Below, in pieces: positions 1 through 33,778 of a stretch of DNA of 64,000 nucleotides. Positions within the stretch are counted from its first letter, which is position 1; every line of letters begins with the position of its first letter. The notes under the pieces are model-generated. The model had not been told where the DNA came from. It ran no database searches and saw only the letters and a program-made list of their open reading frames with translations. This DNA is from Micractinium sp. NFX-FRZ (Eukaryota; Chlorophyta; Trebouxiophyceae; Chlorellales; Chlorellaceae): positions 62,001 to 126,000 of the forward strand of contig JAPTJF010000094.1 of NCBI GenBank assembly GCA_029339195.1, in the 5' to 3' direction. The translations under genes and the position numbers were made by a program.

Positions 1-12726
<12,726 letters not shown>

Positions 12727-14450
12727 GACCCCTCCAGCTCGCTTGAAAACCCTTAGGGTGCTGCGCAGCGGGGGGGCGCGGCTGCTGCCGGCTCTCGCTG
12801 GGCCGCCCGCCTGGCGGCATGATCGCAAGTCGTGCTCGCATCATGCCGCTGCCTGCCTGCCTGCTCCTTCCCAGCAGCTGGCCTTGGCAGGGGTGGGTTG
12901 CCCCCCTCCTGCTGGGCCCATGCACCCCCTCCAGGCCCCAACCAAACAACCATGGAAACAACCAACCAAACCACATGCACCCCTGCTTGAACCCATGACG
13001 CCCGCCGGCGCCTCACGCTGTGCATGATGATGTGAAATGCCTGCTGTGATCCCCCACGCCGCTGCCAACCCAACCCACTCACCAACCAACCAAACCAGGA
13101 CCATACCGCAAACGCCACCCCGCCCGATAGATAGAGACACAAAGCATCTCGCTTTCCCCCCTCTGCTGCCAATCCAGCCGCTGCTGATGGTAAATACAGG
13201 GTTGCCCAGGGGGGCCCGGACTGTAGCTCACGCGCACCCCACCTGCGCGCGTCCTTCTTTTTCTGTCCCCCTGTCTGCCTAGATGTCCACCCTCCCGTGC
13301 CTCCCTCGCCCCAGCAAACCCAACGTACGTCTCCTTCCCCCGTTCCAGACGATCTCTCTTATAATTTAGCGCTGCGAACTCGAGCAGATTCGCCTCCCAT
13401 TGTCCACTGGACCGTGTCTGTACCGCTGGGTAATCCATTCTTTCTGGCCCCAGTGTATCCTCCCCAGCCCGCCCAGTACGGTCCCTCTGCAGCTGCCCTC
13501 ACGAGCCTGCGCCCCTTGTTGTGCCCTTCCCACCCACCCCCATGTATTGTGCCCCGCGCAACCCCTGCATTCCTGTTTCTGTTTAGCCATACCCCTGTCC
13601 CCCTCGTGTAACCCCCTGATAAATGTGGCACAATGGTGTGCTGGTGCTGCGGAACCGCCGCTGACACGTGGCTGGGTTGGGTTGCGGATGGCTGGCGCCG
13701 AACGCCTCGAGAGTGTTGTGCTGGGTGTTGTGTTACAGAGCTCCGAGGCCGGCTGGCACAAGTCATGCGTAGAGAGCCGCGGAGCGCAGCAGGGGGGGTG
13801 GGCACAGGAGAGAGGCGCTAGGGGCGAAAGAATGTGGGCGCAGGGGCGGGGGGAGGGGAGCAGGCACAGGCGCCGCCAGGGTCGCTGGCGGCGCAGCGGC
13901 AGGGGGGGAGGTCACAGAGCAATAAGGGCAAATACGCGGCGAGGCAGGAGGAGGAGGGAGGGGTGTAATATCTCGGCGGCGTGTGCATGCAGGGAGGGGT
14001 CGAAAGGTTCCATTCTTTTCAGTCTCAATCCAATCCCGCGCAGGTGCGGTGAGTCGGGAGTGCGTGGGCGGGGGATCAAAAAAGGGGGCCATACGTTGTT
14101 GGGGTCCGCGCAGAGACGTCAGTGATATTGATACACACAACACACATATACGGCCGTCTGCCAACACGCAACCCACCTGCCCTTCAGGGCGAGAGTGAGG
14201 GGCGGGGACAGGTGCGCGTGCCTAGGGCGGGCGGGCCGCCAGCAGCAGCGCGCTCAGCGCCGCTCAGCATGCAGCGTGCAGCGCCCGGCCCGCCGGGGCA
14301 GAATAGGGAAAATGGGGTGGGACACAAGGGAAGCGGAAGGCTGTTTATGTCGCAGCTGGCGGTATTGTGGGCGGCCTGCCGCAAAACAGTAGAGAGTGGG
14401 GGGAGCTGTGCGGTGTTGGGTTCTCACGGTGTTGCGCGCGCTCTCGCTGC
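12727..14450. other. Convergent 3' UTR spacer between GOGAT and AlaAT
   Basis: No gene is supported here. It holds the 3' UTRs of two convergent genes. A TGTAA poly(A)-type signal for GOGAT lies at 13607-13611, and its minus-strand counterpart (ttaca) for AlaAT at 13733-13737, so the transcripts may end about 120 bp apart. Open frames here are GC-driven shadows without family similarity. Confidence 0.6.
13607..13611 (+). promoter_or_regulatory. Putative TGTAA poly(A) signal of GOGAT
   Basis: TGTAA is the established chlorophyte polyadenylation signal. This is a copy about 880 nt after the GOGAT stop codon, on the sense strand. Assignment rests on the motif and position only. Confidence 0.4.
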
Positions 14451-20521
<6,071 letters not shown>

Positions 20522-20810
20522 GGTGTCGGTCTCTCGGAGGTGCCTGTCGAGCGGTAGCAATTCGTGCAGGGATGGTTTCAAGCTGGGAGGCATCCCTGCC
20601 TACGTGGCAGCCGAAGAGATGGGCTTGTCTCTTCACTTGCATGCATCGCCCAGTCTGCACCCCGCATCGTCACCAATTGAGGTTGGGCAGCTTTGATCAG
20701 CCGCACAGAGGGCCGCTCGTGGCGAGCTCGGTGGTAGACAGCAAGGGGTCGCGCCTTGAGCCACCTGGAAGCTTGTTGGTAATTCGGCCCCAGCGGTCGG
20801 AAGAAACCAG
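20522..20810. promoter_or_regulatory. Shared divergent promoter region of AlaAT and AGT
   Basis: The start codons of two aminotransferase genes point away from each other across 289 bp. The region must hold both 5' UTRs and both core promoters, unless an undetected upstream exon exists. I see no clear TATA box or repeat element in it. Confidence 0.55.
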
Positions 20811-24955
<4,145 letters not shown>

Positions 24956-26318
24956 GCGGGCACCCCTGCAGGCAGGCAGGCAGCCCCCGGGCTGGGCGCC
25001 TCCCCAGCTGCGGCTGACAGTGGCGGCCGCCTGCCAGAGGCCACCCCGCCAGCCAAGCTGGCCAACAGGCAGGCCAAGAAGCTGAGCTGAAGCTGATCTG
25101 GCCTGCGCTGCGTTCTGGTATGCCGCCTGCTGCTGGCAGCGCTGCGCACGTGACGAGCCTCGTTGCCTGCCTGCGCCCGCCTCTCCTTCCCCTGTCCCTT
25201 TGCGCTCTGCTCTCTGCGCTCCACCCGTCCAGCGCTTGTTTATCCCCCTTCTGTCGCCTTAAACTGCTCTGGCTATCCTCCCTCCCGCTTGTGCGTCGCT
25301 GCACTTTTTTCCGATTTCAGATTAACGTGCCCTCCCAATGCCACATCTTTTGCATGCCTCAATCCTCCCGCCCCCGTCCCTCCTGTGCCCGCTTGTCTGC
25401 TTGCTGTCTGCCCGGCAGCAAGCTGCATGTCACAAAAATGGGATGAAGAGGACGACAAACAGCAGTTTGGTTATCAAATGCGGGGGGCCACTGCATGCTG
25501 AGGAAGAATCGGGGGTCAGAGGGCAAGGCAGACATGGGTGGGAGACGAGTCAGGAAGGGCCAGCCAAGCGGCAGGGTGGCAGCAGGGGAAAGCGAAGGGA
25601 GGGAGGGAGCGTTCTACGTCTCTGTCTTGTCATACCGGAATAAAATTGGCGGCGGCATGGCGCTGCCCCAGCACCGCTCAGCGCGCGCAGCACGGGCATG
25701 GCGGAAAAAGGGGGCAGGACGGGTCGTGGGTTGGGCTGGCGAGCGGCGGCAGCAGCTCGGCGGGACAACTTGTACAAATCAAAGGCAGGGAGATGGCAGC
25801 AGTGACGAGAGGGTCGGTGGGGGACCCCATCAGATAAGCATCAAAATGAATTGAGGAGTTGTGAGGGAAGCGGGGCGATGGGCAGAGGCGCTGCACGCGG
25901 TGCAGGAGCGGCGCGGGGCAGGGCCAGGTCACGCGTCATATGAGAGGGGCCAGGAGGCGCCCCACCCCGCCTGCTCTGGCGCAGCTCCTGTGGCGTCTGC
26001 TGCATCTCATCACGCCCACACACTGGCGCCGCTACGCCGATGCATCAATTCCCCTCACTTGCTCGCCGAGCACGGCAGCGCAGTGAAGGGGGAAGCGGCT
26101 ACAGATGGCTCAAGGCTTGAGGGCTCCTCCTTCACTCATCCAGCAGGCGGTTCATCTTGTGAATAGACGACGAGAGGGAGCCTGTCCCGGGGGCCGCTCG
26201 CAGTAAAAGGCGAGAGGTGGGTCGCCTCACTCATCTTGAGCCTGCGGTTCATTTTTGCCGGCGGCAAAGAGGCAGCCTCCCCAGGGCCGCTCCCGGTCGA
26301 CAGGGTGGTGGGGCCCCG
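24956..26318. other. Convergent 3' spacer between AGT and the carrier gene
   Basis: No supported gene. It contains the 3' UTRs of AGT (+) and the carrier (-), including two degraded copies of the carrier's final codons near its end. Short open frames here have no recognisable similarity. Confidence 0.55.
26132..26260 (-). repeat. Two decayed copies of the carrier gene's last codons in its 3' UTR
   Basis: The real end of the carrier reads tcactcgttgagcaggtggt...tcatcttg from 26319. Copies beginning tcactca lie at about 26132 and 26227, so the spacing is 92-95 bp. Flanking sequence (gggccgctc) also recurs. This is a three-unit tandem array whose distal units are non-coding. Confidence 0.8.
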
Positions 26319-29161
26319 TCACTCGTTGAGCAGGTGGTTCATCTTGTCGACGGTGAAGAGCATGATGCCGTTGGCGGGCATGGCGCGCATGAGGCAGGGG
26401 GAGAAGCCTCGGTAGAAGCGGGAGAGGCCGCCCTCCGCCCACAGCGTGCGCGCCGTGGAGGGGATGGAGGGGTACTTGCGCTGGGCGGGGTCGATGCTGT
26501 CTGTCATCATCGCGCTCTTGATCACGTCAACTGCAGGCGGGGAGGGAGGGAGAAGAGGGACGGGAGGGTTAGCAGGAGACATTAGTGGTCACAGCACTCA
26601 TGGCCACGTGAAATGGAAGCCCGGGGGGCAAAGACAACGAGCCAGTAGAGAGGACGCCGCCGGTGCCTCGGCGCCCCCACCAAGCCGTCTCCATCGTGTC
26701 CACACGCCCTCTCGATCTGCCTTGAAGCATCCATTACCATCAGACACACCCCCTCCCAAAGCGCGCCCGTGAAGAAGGCGAGCCAGCAGCGGGTGCCGCC
26801 AGCACCCACCTCGCCCACTGTGACGCCACTCCTGAAGCAGCTCATGCCCTGAGCCCACAGTTTCAATTCATTGTGGCCCTCGTTACGCACCCGGGAAGAT
26901 GGCAAGCCAGTAGAGGATGCCGCCGGTGCCTCCCGCCGCCATGACGACCAGGGGGGACAGGTCCTTCTGCTCGCACCCCTGCACCTTGGCTGCCTGCGCC
27001 TTGAGCACCTCAAAGGAGCCGAGGTAGACCGAGTTGGCGGGGGCGTTGCGCAGCAGGGTGGCGGTGAGGCCCTGGAAGGGGCCGCGCGCGCCGCTGGTGC
27101 GCAGCGTGGAGCGCACGCAGTCGAGCACGCTGGTGTAGGGGGCTGCAGGGCGCGGGGGGAGGGACAAGGGAGCAGGGCGAGGGTGAGTGAATGGGATGGC
27201 GGAGAGGTGCACGCTGGCGCGGTGCAGGGAGCGGGCAGGGGCAGCGCGGGACCAGGGGTGGTTAAGCTGAGATGGGCATGAGCATGGGTGCAGGGGGCAG
27301 CCTGCGGGGGGAGGAGGGGCGCTGACAGCGGGCCGCCCTGCTGCTCACATTGCAGCAGCATCACCCCCCCTCTGAAGACCACCGAAACACAAAGGAAAAG
27401 AAACACCCCCGCCCCGCCCGCCCACTCACGCTTGTACGCGGGGTCCGACTTGGCGCGCACCATCTGCACCTGGATCTGGCTCTTGTAAAAGTCGATTGGG
27501 CTCTCAGCAAACGCGGCGGCAGCGCCCGTGATGAACCCCTGTTTAGGGGGGCAGCAGGGCAGCGGGGGAGGTGGTGAACAAGGTGTGGGCAAGTGCTGGA
27601 CAGGATGGGCATGCGGACAGGGGCAGCAGGGGAGGCGGGGAGCGGGGGCAGCGCAGGGGGGGTCAAACACGCGCAGTCGGCTTCTGCGTGTCGGCAATGC
27701 CTGGCAGCGGCAGCAGCGCCCTATAGCAGCGGACGCATCCTGCTGCCCCCTCTTGCTCATGTCTTCCTCTTTCATATCACAACTGTAAGGGGGGTGCCCT
27801 CCCACCCTCCCTCCCTCCCTCCCGATCTCACCGCTTTGTAGTAGTCTGATGTTTTGAGGGCGCGTGTGGTGCCGTCTGGGTTGGTGGCCAGCCAGCGCTT
27901 GGAGGCGCCGAAAGCGCTGAACAGGGTGGCGCGGAAGAACATCTGGAGGGGGGCAGGGCAGGGAGGAAGGTGTGGGGGAGGGAAGCAAAGGAGTGGGGCA
28001 CAGGAGTTGAAGCTGCTGACGGCGCTGCACAGGGCGACTAAGCGAGCATCAACGGAGCGGCGGATGGAGGGCCAGCCCTGTGGTATCCAGGGGTTGGGTG
28101 GTAGGCAAATGGCGAGGGGCTTGATGGCCAGACCAGCAGCGAAGCGGGCGTGGGGAGTGGGCAACAGGAAAGGCAAGCGCACCTGTCCCGCCAGCGGCGA
28201 GGTGACCCCCTTGTACAGCCCAGGGACGCCCTCCCACAGCAGCGTCTTGCGGAAGCAGTCGATGGCGCCGTCTGCGCAGACGGAGGGCAAAAGTGGGCGA
28301 GGGTGGGCGGGTAGTGGAGGGTATGTGCGGTGCAGGGTGTGCGGGCGGGTGGATGGGGTGGGTGTGCCGGGACTCTGAAGGCGCACAGAAATACACATGA
28401 ACACCTAGGAGTAAGCACACAGCACGCAACTCACTGTAGATAGGCTTTGCCATGGACTGCGTCTGCAGCCGCACCTTGACGGTGTCTGCAGAAGGGCGGG
28501 CAGCGGAGGCAGAGGGGGCCGGGAGGGTCACAAGAAAAGTGATCGGAAGGGTGGTTAAACTGGCCACAAGGCAGCAGGAAGGCAGGAACAAGGTGAGGCA
28601 CGAAGGTTGCTGCTGACATGCGCCGACAGGCGCGTGACAAGCAGTAATGAACAAAAGCTGACAGGGTGCGGATGCGAGGGGGCAGCAGCGGGGGTGGCCG
28701 GCTGAGGCAGCTGCCGGCCGGCTGAGGAAGGTGTCCGTGTCACAGCCGCGGCGCGGCATGGGCCGTTTCCGTGCGCCAGCAAGGCAGGGCGCAGGGTGTG
28801 CGAGGCAGGACAGGGATCTCACCAAAGGGGTGTCCCACCAGCGTCACAGCCACGCCGCCTGCGCAAAGGAGGAAGGCGAGCCCGTCAGGCAGGTGAACAA
28901 CCGGCGCTGGCGGCGGCGGCGGCGGATGGACAGGCACGGCCCGCAACTTCCCGCCTGCCTGCCAAGGCAGGCGCCTGTAGACCTGCCCAGCTGCTGTCTG
29001 CTGCTTGCAAGAACAGCAAGCTGACAGCTTGCCGGCGGGGGCTCACCCACGGTGCCGGCAAAGGAGTCCTTTGCAAACTTGACGAGGCCGCTGGGCGGCC
29101 CTGCCGCCAGCGCTGGTGCGGGGACTGCCGGCATCTGCACGCCCTGCTGCACCTCCTCCAT
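26319..29161 (-). CDS. Mitochondrial carrier family protein (carnitine/acylcarnitine-like subgroup)
   Basis: Inner-membrane six-helix solute carrier. Eight exons run from ATG 29161 (MEEVQQGVQMPAVPAP) to DKMNHLLNE-stop. All three SLC25 repeats carry the PX[DE]XX[KR] signature: VGHPFDTVKVRLQTQ (joined across an intron), ESPIDFYKSQIQVQ and FPVDVIKSAMM. Each is followed by the matrix-helix motif: GVPGLYKGVTSPLAGQ, GPFQGLTATLLRNAPANS and GLSRFYRGFSPCLMRAMPAN. The arrangement resembles the carnitine/acylcarnitine-basic amino acid group, which in plants includes BOU, a carrier tied to photorespiration. The substrate cannot be told from sequence alone. It is divergent from the RraA-like gene (420 bp apart) and convergent with AGT. 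The 3' UTR holds tandem copies of the last codons, and an intron near 26620-26830 contains degraded copies of the LYWLAIFPG exon. Confidence 0.88.
26610..26840 (-). repeat. Two intronic echoes of a carrier exon end
   Basis: gagccagtagagaggacgcc...gccggtgcct (about 26638-26670) and gcgagccagcagcgggtgcc...gccagcaccc (about 26776-26808) both mirror the real exon end at about 26891-26936 (gcaagccagtagaggatgcc...gccggtgcctcc). The copies are progressively decayed, spaced about 120-135 bp. Confidence 0.75.
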
Positions 29162-29581
29162 AAGCCAGTGGCTGGTACTGGTGCTGCACGAGAGCAGGCG
29201 GAAGGGCACGTGCGCTGGGCGACTCGCGGGACGAGTGTGGTAGTAGAGGGGTAACGGGGGCGCGCCGAAGGGCGTGACAGCCAGTGAGTGATGAACAGGT
29301 TTTGCAGGAAGGCAGGATGTAATGGTGGGATGCGCGCATTGCCACTCTGCCGACAACATTGGTGTGTTGGCTCCCACCTGAGCTGGCAGCGTCCACTGAA
29401 CGAAGGCCTGGCGCACCTTGCCTTCCTCGATCGATTCCACGGCATTTCTGCAGATTGCAGAACACCTTTGCACCCCCTGCAAGCCCGACAGCAGCGGGAA
29501 GGAAGCCCTAAAGCCCTTGCAGCGCTCTCAGGCGGTCCCGTCAGCTGCACACTAGCCAGGGGTAGAAACACAGCGCCGATT
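29162..29581. promoter_or_regulatory. Shared divergent promoter region of carrier and RraA-like genes
   Basis: 420 bp separate the two start codons, which face outward. No clear TATA element or conserved box was recognised. Open frames crossing the region look like shadows. Confidence 0.5.
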
Positions 29582-32159
29582 ATGCTTGCCAGGACCGCCC
29601 AGGTCGCCGTGCAGCGGTGGGCCGCCGCCACCGCCTGCAGCGGCGCCCGCGCTGCCGCCACTGCTGCCGGGCCCACCAGCAACCAGGCAGGTGCAGGAGA
29701 AGAGGCGCATAATGCCTGCATCAACGCCTCAAGTCGACAACTGCATCTGCCTCACCCCACCCTGCCCGCTTGGCTGACCCTCATTGCTCTGCCCTGCCCT
29801 GCCTCCCCTCCCTGCCTGCCTTCCCGCCCCATCTCCCCCTCCCACTCTCCCCACAGTTCCCGCCCCCCGACCCCTCCCGCCTGGGCACCGCCGACTTGTG
29901 TGATGTGCACCACCCCGAGGCGGTGGACGTGGTGTCGCAGCCCAAGATTCAGATCATGCAGGTGGGGCAGGCAGACCGTGGGGGCCTGGCTGCTTGCCCG
30001 GCCCTGCCCCCAGTGTTGCAGGGCTCGAGGGTTCACACGCACACCCCGCCTGCTGTCCTGCCACGGTGTCATGTGCTGCAGCTGCGTGCTGGGTTGTGCT
30101 GTTTGGAGCCCCGCCTGCCTTGCCCACAGCCCTTGTTCTCTGCATCTCTGTGGCTGCCCGCATGCCCTGCCCACCTCTGCTGTGCCAGACTGCGGTGCTG
30201 CTTTGCATCTGCCTCGCGCCCCCTGCAGATGCAGCCGTATCTGGGGAAGTTTACGAGGCACCCACACCTCGCGTGTCCTGCCTCGCCTCGCCGTGGCGTC
30301 ATTCTGCCCTCACTGCTTTCCGTTTTCCTCCCTGCGCTTGCAGCCGCTGTTCAAAGACTTTGGGGGCCACCTGCGCTTCCGGGGCAAGGCGGCCACGGTG
30401 AAATGCTTCGAGGTGAGGTGCGGGAGCGGAGGAGGGGCTGGGCGGGGACAGGAGGGAAGGCTGGCGGGGGCGCGGGGGCGGGGCGGGCGAGCCACGCGCA
30501 GGGCGGGCGGGCCAGTTAGGGCCAGGTCTGACCAGGTTGAATGCAGGCTGGATGCCATGCAGGCAGGCACGTGCGCCCTGCCCTGGTGCGCACCCTGCTG
30601 CCTGCTCGCTGCCAACCCCGCAGACCTGCCTGCCCCGCCCCGCCTGGCTTGCCCTGACCTGCCCCTGCCCGCTGCTGCCCCGCAGGCCAACCCCTTGGTG
30701 CGTGCGGCGCTGGAAGAGCAGGGAGAGGGGCGGGTGCTGGTGGTGGACGGGGGCGCCAGCATGCGGTGAGTGCAAGGGGGGCGGGTGAAGTGGGGTAAGA
30801 ACGTGGACGGGAGGAATGGGGCAATTGTGGAATGCGTCGGGGCGGGGTGTCGGCTTCAGGATTGGAGGGAAGGGAGGTGCATCGGGGGGCGCTGGTGGTA
30901 GGTTGAGGTGCCAGCATGGGGTGGCAACTTCGCAGGGGGGCGGGGCAAAAACGACAGACGCCCCGCATGCCCCCACAGCACTCGCCTTTTGAGTGGAGGT
31001 GTAACTGAAGGGTTGTTGCCGTTGTGTGCGGTGTGATGTGTAGGAGTGCCCTGCTGGGCGGCGACAGTGCCGAGGTGGGCACGAGAACAGATGCACAGAG
31101 GCGCCTCGTGATTCAGTGGCCTGTTCTGTATGTTTGAATGTGCAGTTGTGCCCTGCTGGGCGACAACATTGCTGAGATGGCGCACAAGAACGGGTGGAGC
31201 GGCATCGTCATCAATGGGTGCATCAGGGACAGCGAGGTGAGCTGCCCTTGGTGGCTCGGTGGAGAGGACAGGGGGCGGAGTTATGGTGTGTGGTGGGGAG
31301 AGAGGCAGACCGCACGGGCAGCAGGGGTTGCGCGCCCCTGTGCGCCGAGCAAGGCGATGCCGCATCCCTCTCCCGGACTCCCCCTCTCCTTCCCTGCAGG
31401 ACAGGACATGTCGGCAAGATCCGCCCTGGGCGTGCCGTCGCTGGCCACCTCGGCCCTCATTTCCCCTCTAGCTGATCCTTCTGTGTGTTTGTGGCTGCAC
31501 ACAGTATCGGCAAGGTGCCCCCGGGTGTGCAGTCACCGGCCCTCTAGCTGACCGCTTTGTGTTGTGGTTGCAGTGCAGGACATGCCAAGGTGCCGCTGGG
31601 TGTCAAGGCGCTGGCCACTCACCCCCTCAGACCCCCGCTAGCTTTCTCTTCTGTGCTGCTGGTCACTGGTCACTGGCTGCAGGACATCGGCAAGATGCCC
31701 CTGGGTGTCAAGGCGCTGGCCACCTACCCGCTCAAGTCAGCCAAGCGCGACAAGGGGCTGCGGGATGTGCCCATCTCCTTTGCCGGGGTCACAGTGAAGG
31801 CCGGGGACTGGGTGTATGCAGACAAGGTGGGTGCGGCGTTGGGAGGTGGCCGGGTGGAGGCGTGGGACAAGGGAGCTGGGGGGATGGGTTCCTGTCTCTT
31901 GTGCGGGGGTCGCAGTCGAGCAGGCAGGCAGGCAAGAAGGCATTTCAATGATCCAGCAGTGTGGCACCACTCCCCCTGTCCCCCCGCCGGCCTGCCGGCC
32001 TGCCACAATGGGGCCTGGGAGCGCACTTCTTCCACAAACCGAACTGCCACTGTATCAAACGCTCACTTCCGCCCTGCCCCCTACCAACACGTCAACTGCT
32101 TGTGCTGTCGCCAATCGCAGGATGGCATCATCGTCTCTCCCGAAGAGCTCACCCTCTGA
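29582..32159 (+). CDS. RraA-like protein (putative 4-hydroxy-4-methyl-2-oxoglutarate aldolase fold)
   Basis: Member of the RraA/HMG-aldolase family. Bacterial RraA inhibits RNase E, while many homologues are metal-dependent aldolases or oxaloacetate decarboxylases; plants have such proteins too. Exons: an Ala/Arg-rich leader [20 protein letters not shown] that may target an organelle; [80 protein letters not shown] followed by [10 protein letters not shown], which holds the conserved Arg-Asp pair; [19 protein letters not shown]; and [16 protein letters not shown]. The core is family length and looks intact. The first intron needs a GC donor (CAG|GCAGGT at 29687) to keep frame, or else the leader exon is wrong. 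The intron before DIGKMPLG carries three degraded copies of that exon. Confidence 0.85.
31040..31120 (+). repeat. Intronic echo of the [16 protein letters not shown] exon
   Basis: tgtaggagtgccctgctggg...cggcgacagtgccgaggtggg precedes the real exon (tgcagttgtgccctgctggg...cgacaacattgctgagatggc at about 31140). The copy retains an AG at the acceptor position, but its coding frame is lost. Confidence 0.8.
31394..31670 (+). repeat. Three tandem decayed copies of the [16 protein letters not shown] exon
   Basis: Copies start near 31394, 31499 and 31570, just before the real exon at 31683. Each keeps an AG-acceptor-like start, a 'cggcaag/ccaag' core, 'gggtgt', 'ggc' and a following 'ctagct' polypyrimidine segment. 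The third copy is nearly exact over 'gctgggtgtcaaggcgctgg'. The unit is about 70-110 bp and includes the intron tail plus exon start. It is the clearest exon-boundary tandem array in the window. Confidence 0.9.
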
Positions 32160-33778
32160 ACGACCCTGCCCACGGCTTGTCTGGTTGATTCCCAGGCTGG
32201 GCAGGCAGGCAGACAGGGCAAGCAGGCAGGCATCTGTGCGACCGGCCCGCCCGCCCAACACACCCACGGCCTGCTGCGTCCCGCCTGCTCGACTTCCCCG
32301 TTTGCACGCCCCACCGCTGGTGTGGCCCACACAGCTCCGCCTGAGAGCCCGCCCCGCTGCACGCTTGTGGCCCCTCTCCCCTCCCCTGGGGGCCTTGTAT
32401 TCCTTTCATCCTGCCCCTCATCTTTATGCCTCCCCTCTTGACACCCTGCCCACATGGCAAGGCATTCGCCGACTGCTGGCATCTGATGCACCCTGCTCGT
32501 CCCCCCTCTGTTGCTCTTGCTGTGGGCTCCCTGGTCATTGCCCCCGCTTCAATGCTTGCTTTGCTCTGCATCAGCTCCCCCGGAAAGCATATTGTGGTGA
32601 GCCAATGCGTATGCAAGCTTCTTAGTCCGTTTTGTGGAGGGGAGGCAGCGAGTTGGGCACGGAGACCAGGCGGGGGAGAGGTTGCAAGTTAAGTCGAAGT
32701 AGTTAAGTTAAGTTCGGGTGGGTGCTGTTTGCCTGGAAGGGCTTGTGGCAGTGTTTAGTACGTAGTCTTGTGACGTCTCGGCCCGTTCTGCACGCACAGA
32801 GCGCCACGTCAGCAAGGCCCAACTCAGGGCGCAGGCGCCGAGGCCACGTTTGGAGCGCTGGCGCCTTGTGGTGGTCCCAGAGTCGTGGGTTCGAATCCTG
32901 CCGATGGCACCTTTCAAGCTCTCACTAACTTGAAAGCTAGTAGGACGTTCTAGTAGTGTCGCTACCTCTCACAGAAACGAAATCGAGGATTTGGTGGGGT
33001 GGGTGAGCCCTGTCATACCAGCACCACCGCCCCTGAGTTGTGCCTTGCCCCGTTTCGCCGCTCAGTGCAACGGATGCTCTCCTCGTGGTGCTGCCTCCTG
33101 ACCATCCAAGAGTCTTTCATCGTGTCTGCACGTCCCTCAAAGCAATACAAAGTGAGGGCGCACAACGTTGTGCGCTGCGCAGCAAACAGCATGCAGTGCT
33201 TCGGCAGCAGTGCCAGAATCGCCTGCGCGGCGCGGCAGCAGCCCAGCGCGCCACATCGCGCTGATGTCCGCCACTTTCATGCCCTTCCGCAAGCACTTCA
33301 CACTAAAGGTGCTGGCAGAAGGGCAGGATAAGAGTCCCTAAGCTTCGCCTTGCACCGTTTGGCGGTCCTCTGCCATTGGGTGCTCTCTACACCGAGGTGT
33401 GCTGGGTGGGGTGGGTGAGCCCTCACCCCACCCCACGCGCCTCCCTAAATAGCAGTGACTAACTTAGTCTACGTACCACACTAGTTTATGCTGCACTCAA
33501 GAACGGGAATTAGTGGCAGCAGCTAAGTACAGCCTTGCCCGCCGCATGCCTCCTTTCTATGCTGTGCATGTCGTGCCATCCGCTGCAAGGCCTGGCTGGG
33601 CAGGAGGCGCGTATTGTATTTTGCACTTGGGCGTTCTGCCTTCGTCGTTCACGCGTGAGCCAGGCCAGCTGCGTCCTGTAAAGTTGGGGCGTGGTCTTGC
33701 CAACAAGGCGACGCTGCTCTTCAAGGGCGTCCAGGATTTGTAATTTGTGCACTTTGCTGGTAGACTGTAGGCGACGAC
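32160..33778. other. Intergenic spacer with a tRNA-like element
   Basis: No protein gene is supported. The segment 32690-32960 has a Pol III-like box B (listed separately). A GGGGTGGGTGAGCCCT motif occurs twice (about 32996 and 33409), the second copy running into its own near-inverse, giving a possible hairpin. Local base composition is less GC-rich than the neighbouring genes, compatible with an old mobile-element remnant. Confidence 0.4.
32735..32915 (+). other. tRNA-derived or SINE-like element (box B clear, 5' half doubtful)
   Basis: The segment gtcgtgggttcgaatcctgc at 32882-32901 forms a T-arm: stem GTGGG/CCTGC around loop TTCGAAT. It matches the Pol III box B consensus and is followed by CGATGGCACC as a possible acceptor 3' strand. 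No convincing 5' acceptor half (GCCATCG-like) or anticodon arm lies at normal distance. A box A-like TGGCAGTGTTTAG lies about 140 bp upstream (near 32746). It could be a tRNA relic, a SINE head or an intron-containing tRNA that I could not fold. A hairpin CTTTCAAG...CTTGAAAG follows at 32911-32936. Confidence 0.35.
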
